Assembly: GCA_030848545.1 (NCBI GenBank)
Contig: JAVDCA010000044.1
Span: 1 to 34,066 of the forward strand
Direction: 5' to 3'
From: Astrobacterium formosum
Lineage (GTDB): Bacteria > Pseudomonadota > Alphaproteobacteria > Rhizobiales > Xanthobacteraceae
Length of the DNA: 34,066 nt
Shown: positions 33,693 to 34,066 of the stretch, piece by piece
Layout of the letters: every line of letters begins with the position of its first letter
How positions within the stretch are numbered: the first letter of the stretch is position 1
Made by a program: the position numbers and the translations under genes
The notes under the pieces: generated by a model
The model's input: the letters and a program-made list of their open reading frames with translations, nothing else
The model's database searches: none
What the model was told of the DNA's origin: nothing

Positions 33693-34066
33693 GAAGGATC
33701 ATCCTGGCCGTTCGCGGAATTCTCTGCCCGGCAGAATGCGCGGAGCGCGTTAACGAGGCATGCGCGCAATCCCTTGCATATAATTAGACTTTGCGCGCAC
33801 CGGCTTTGCGGCCAGGCGCGAGGGAAATCCAGGATATGCGATGTGAGGTAGTTCCCGCATTCCGCTCAGGCTCCAGGCGGGCTACGGGCTCCACCCGGGC
33901 TACGATCCGACCTCAAGAACATAATCCTTGACGCCGGATCTCGATTCTCCTGACTTGGCGTTACTTGACGTTGCCGCGGCTACCGCTTTCGTCATGTCCG
34001 CGCTTGTCGCGGGCATCCACGCCTTCGACGGTGCGGCGACCAAGACGTGGATGGCCGCGACAAGCG
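33693..34066. repeat. Terminal gap with degenerate REP and a long inverted repeat
   Basis: No gene was supported here. Bases 33815-33905 hold degenerate REP-like text (GCGGGCTACGGG, CCGGGCTACGATC). Bases 33994-34066 pair roughly: CCGCGCTTGTCGCGGGCATC and CCACG against CGTGG then ATGGCCGCGACAAGCG. This is the common alphaproteobacterial 'CTTGTC..GGCCATCCACG' repeat; it is cut by the window end. Confidence 0.55.

Noticed and set aside
33493-33753. Plus-strand 86-codon frame at the right end
   Set aside because: It overlaps the minus-strand small protein and has no ribosome site or recognisable sequence; kept as a shadow, with modest certainty.

Overview
The window reads as chromosomal DNA of a GC-rich alphaproteobacterium, most likely Hyphomicrobiales (Rhizobiales), near the Bradyrhizobium/Rhodopseudomonas/Xanthobacteraceae group. 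The grounds are a ChvI-ChvG two-component pair followed by a short HPr kinase, an EIIA-Man-type protein and HPr; a PodJ-like Sel1-repeat polar protein; an Alph_Pro_TM (TIGR02186) protein paired with TauE; and intergenic palindromes of the kind common in that group. The species cannot be fixed from the sequence alone.

Layout. 1-5.9 kb: an O6-alkylguanine-DNA methyltransferase; a LacI-type regulator divergent from a TIM-barrel isomerase and a PfkB sugar kinase, with two copies of the 12-bp palindrome GAAACCGGTTTC and a perfect 14-bp hairpin between them; GMP reductase; a proline-rich one-pass membrane protein. 5.9-11.2 kb (minus strand): TIGR02186 protein, TauE/SafE permease and a 1140-residue PodJ-like protein. 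11.2-13.8 kb: a MerR regulator behind an AT-rich leader, a cupin, and a HugZ-like split-barrel protein. 14.0-18.3 kb: chvI, chvG, hprK, EIIA and HPr, all co-directional, linking envelope stress sensing to phosphotransfer control of carbon and nitrogen metabolism.

18.35-20.48 kb holds a tightly coupled three-gene cassette that I cannot match to a named system: a predicted winged-helix plus PD-(D/E)XK nuclease-like protein, a ParA/MinD-type ATPase (ATGA overlap) and a small protein with a basic tail (17-bp overlap, strong Shine-Dalgarno). This is the best candidate for an undescribed system.

20.5-31 kb: an orphan peptide-type ABC substrate-binding protein, ahcY with a perfect 10-2-10 palindrome upstream, two tandem GT39-like membrane glycosyltransferase paralogues with related palindromes around the first, a class II glutamine amidotransferase and lepA. 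31-34 kb is an accessory segment: a TIR-domain protein with the catalytic glutamate position conserved and an unrecognised N-terminal domain, a DUF4258/DUF2283 gene pair, a REP-associated tyrosine transposase broken by one amber codon, and many REP-like palindromes. One of these palindromes begins at the stop codon of the TIR gene, and a 171-bp block carrying the transposase tail plus its REP occurs twice.
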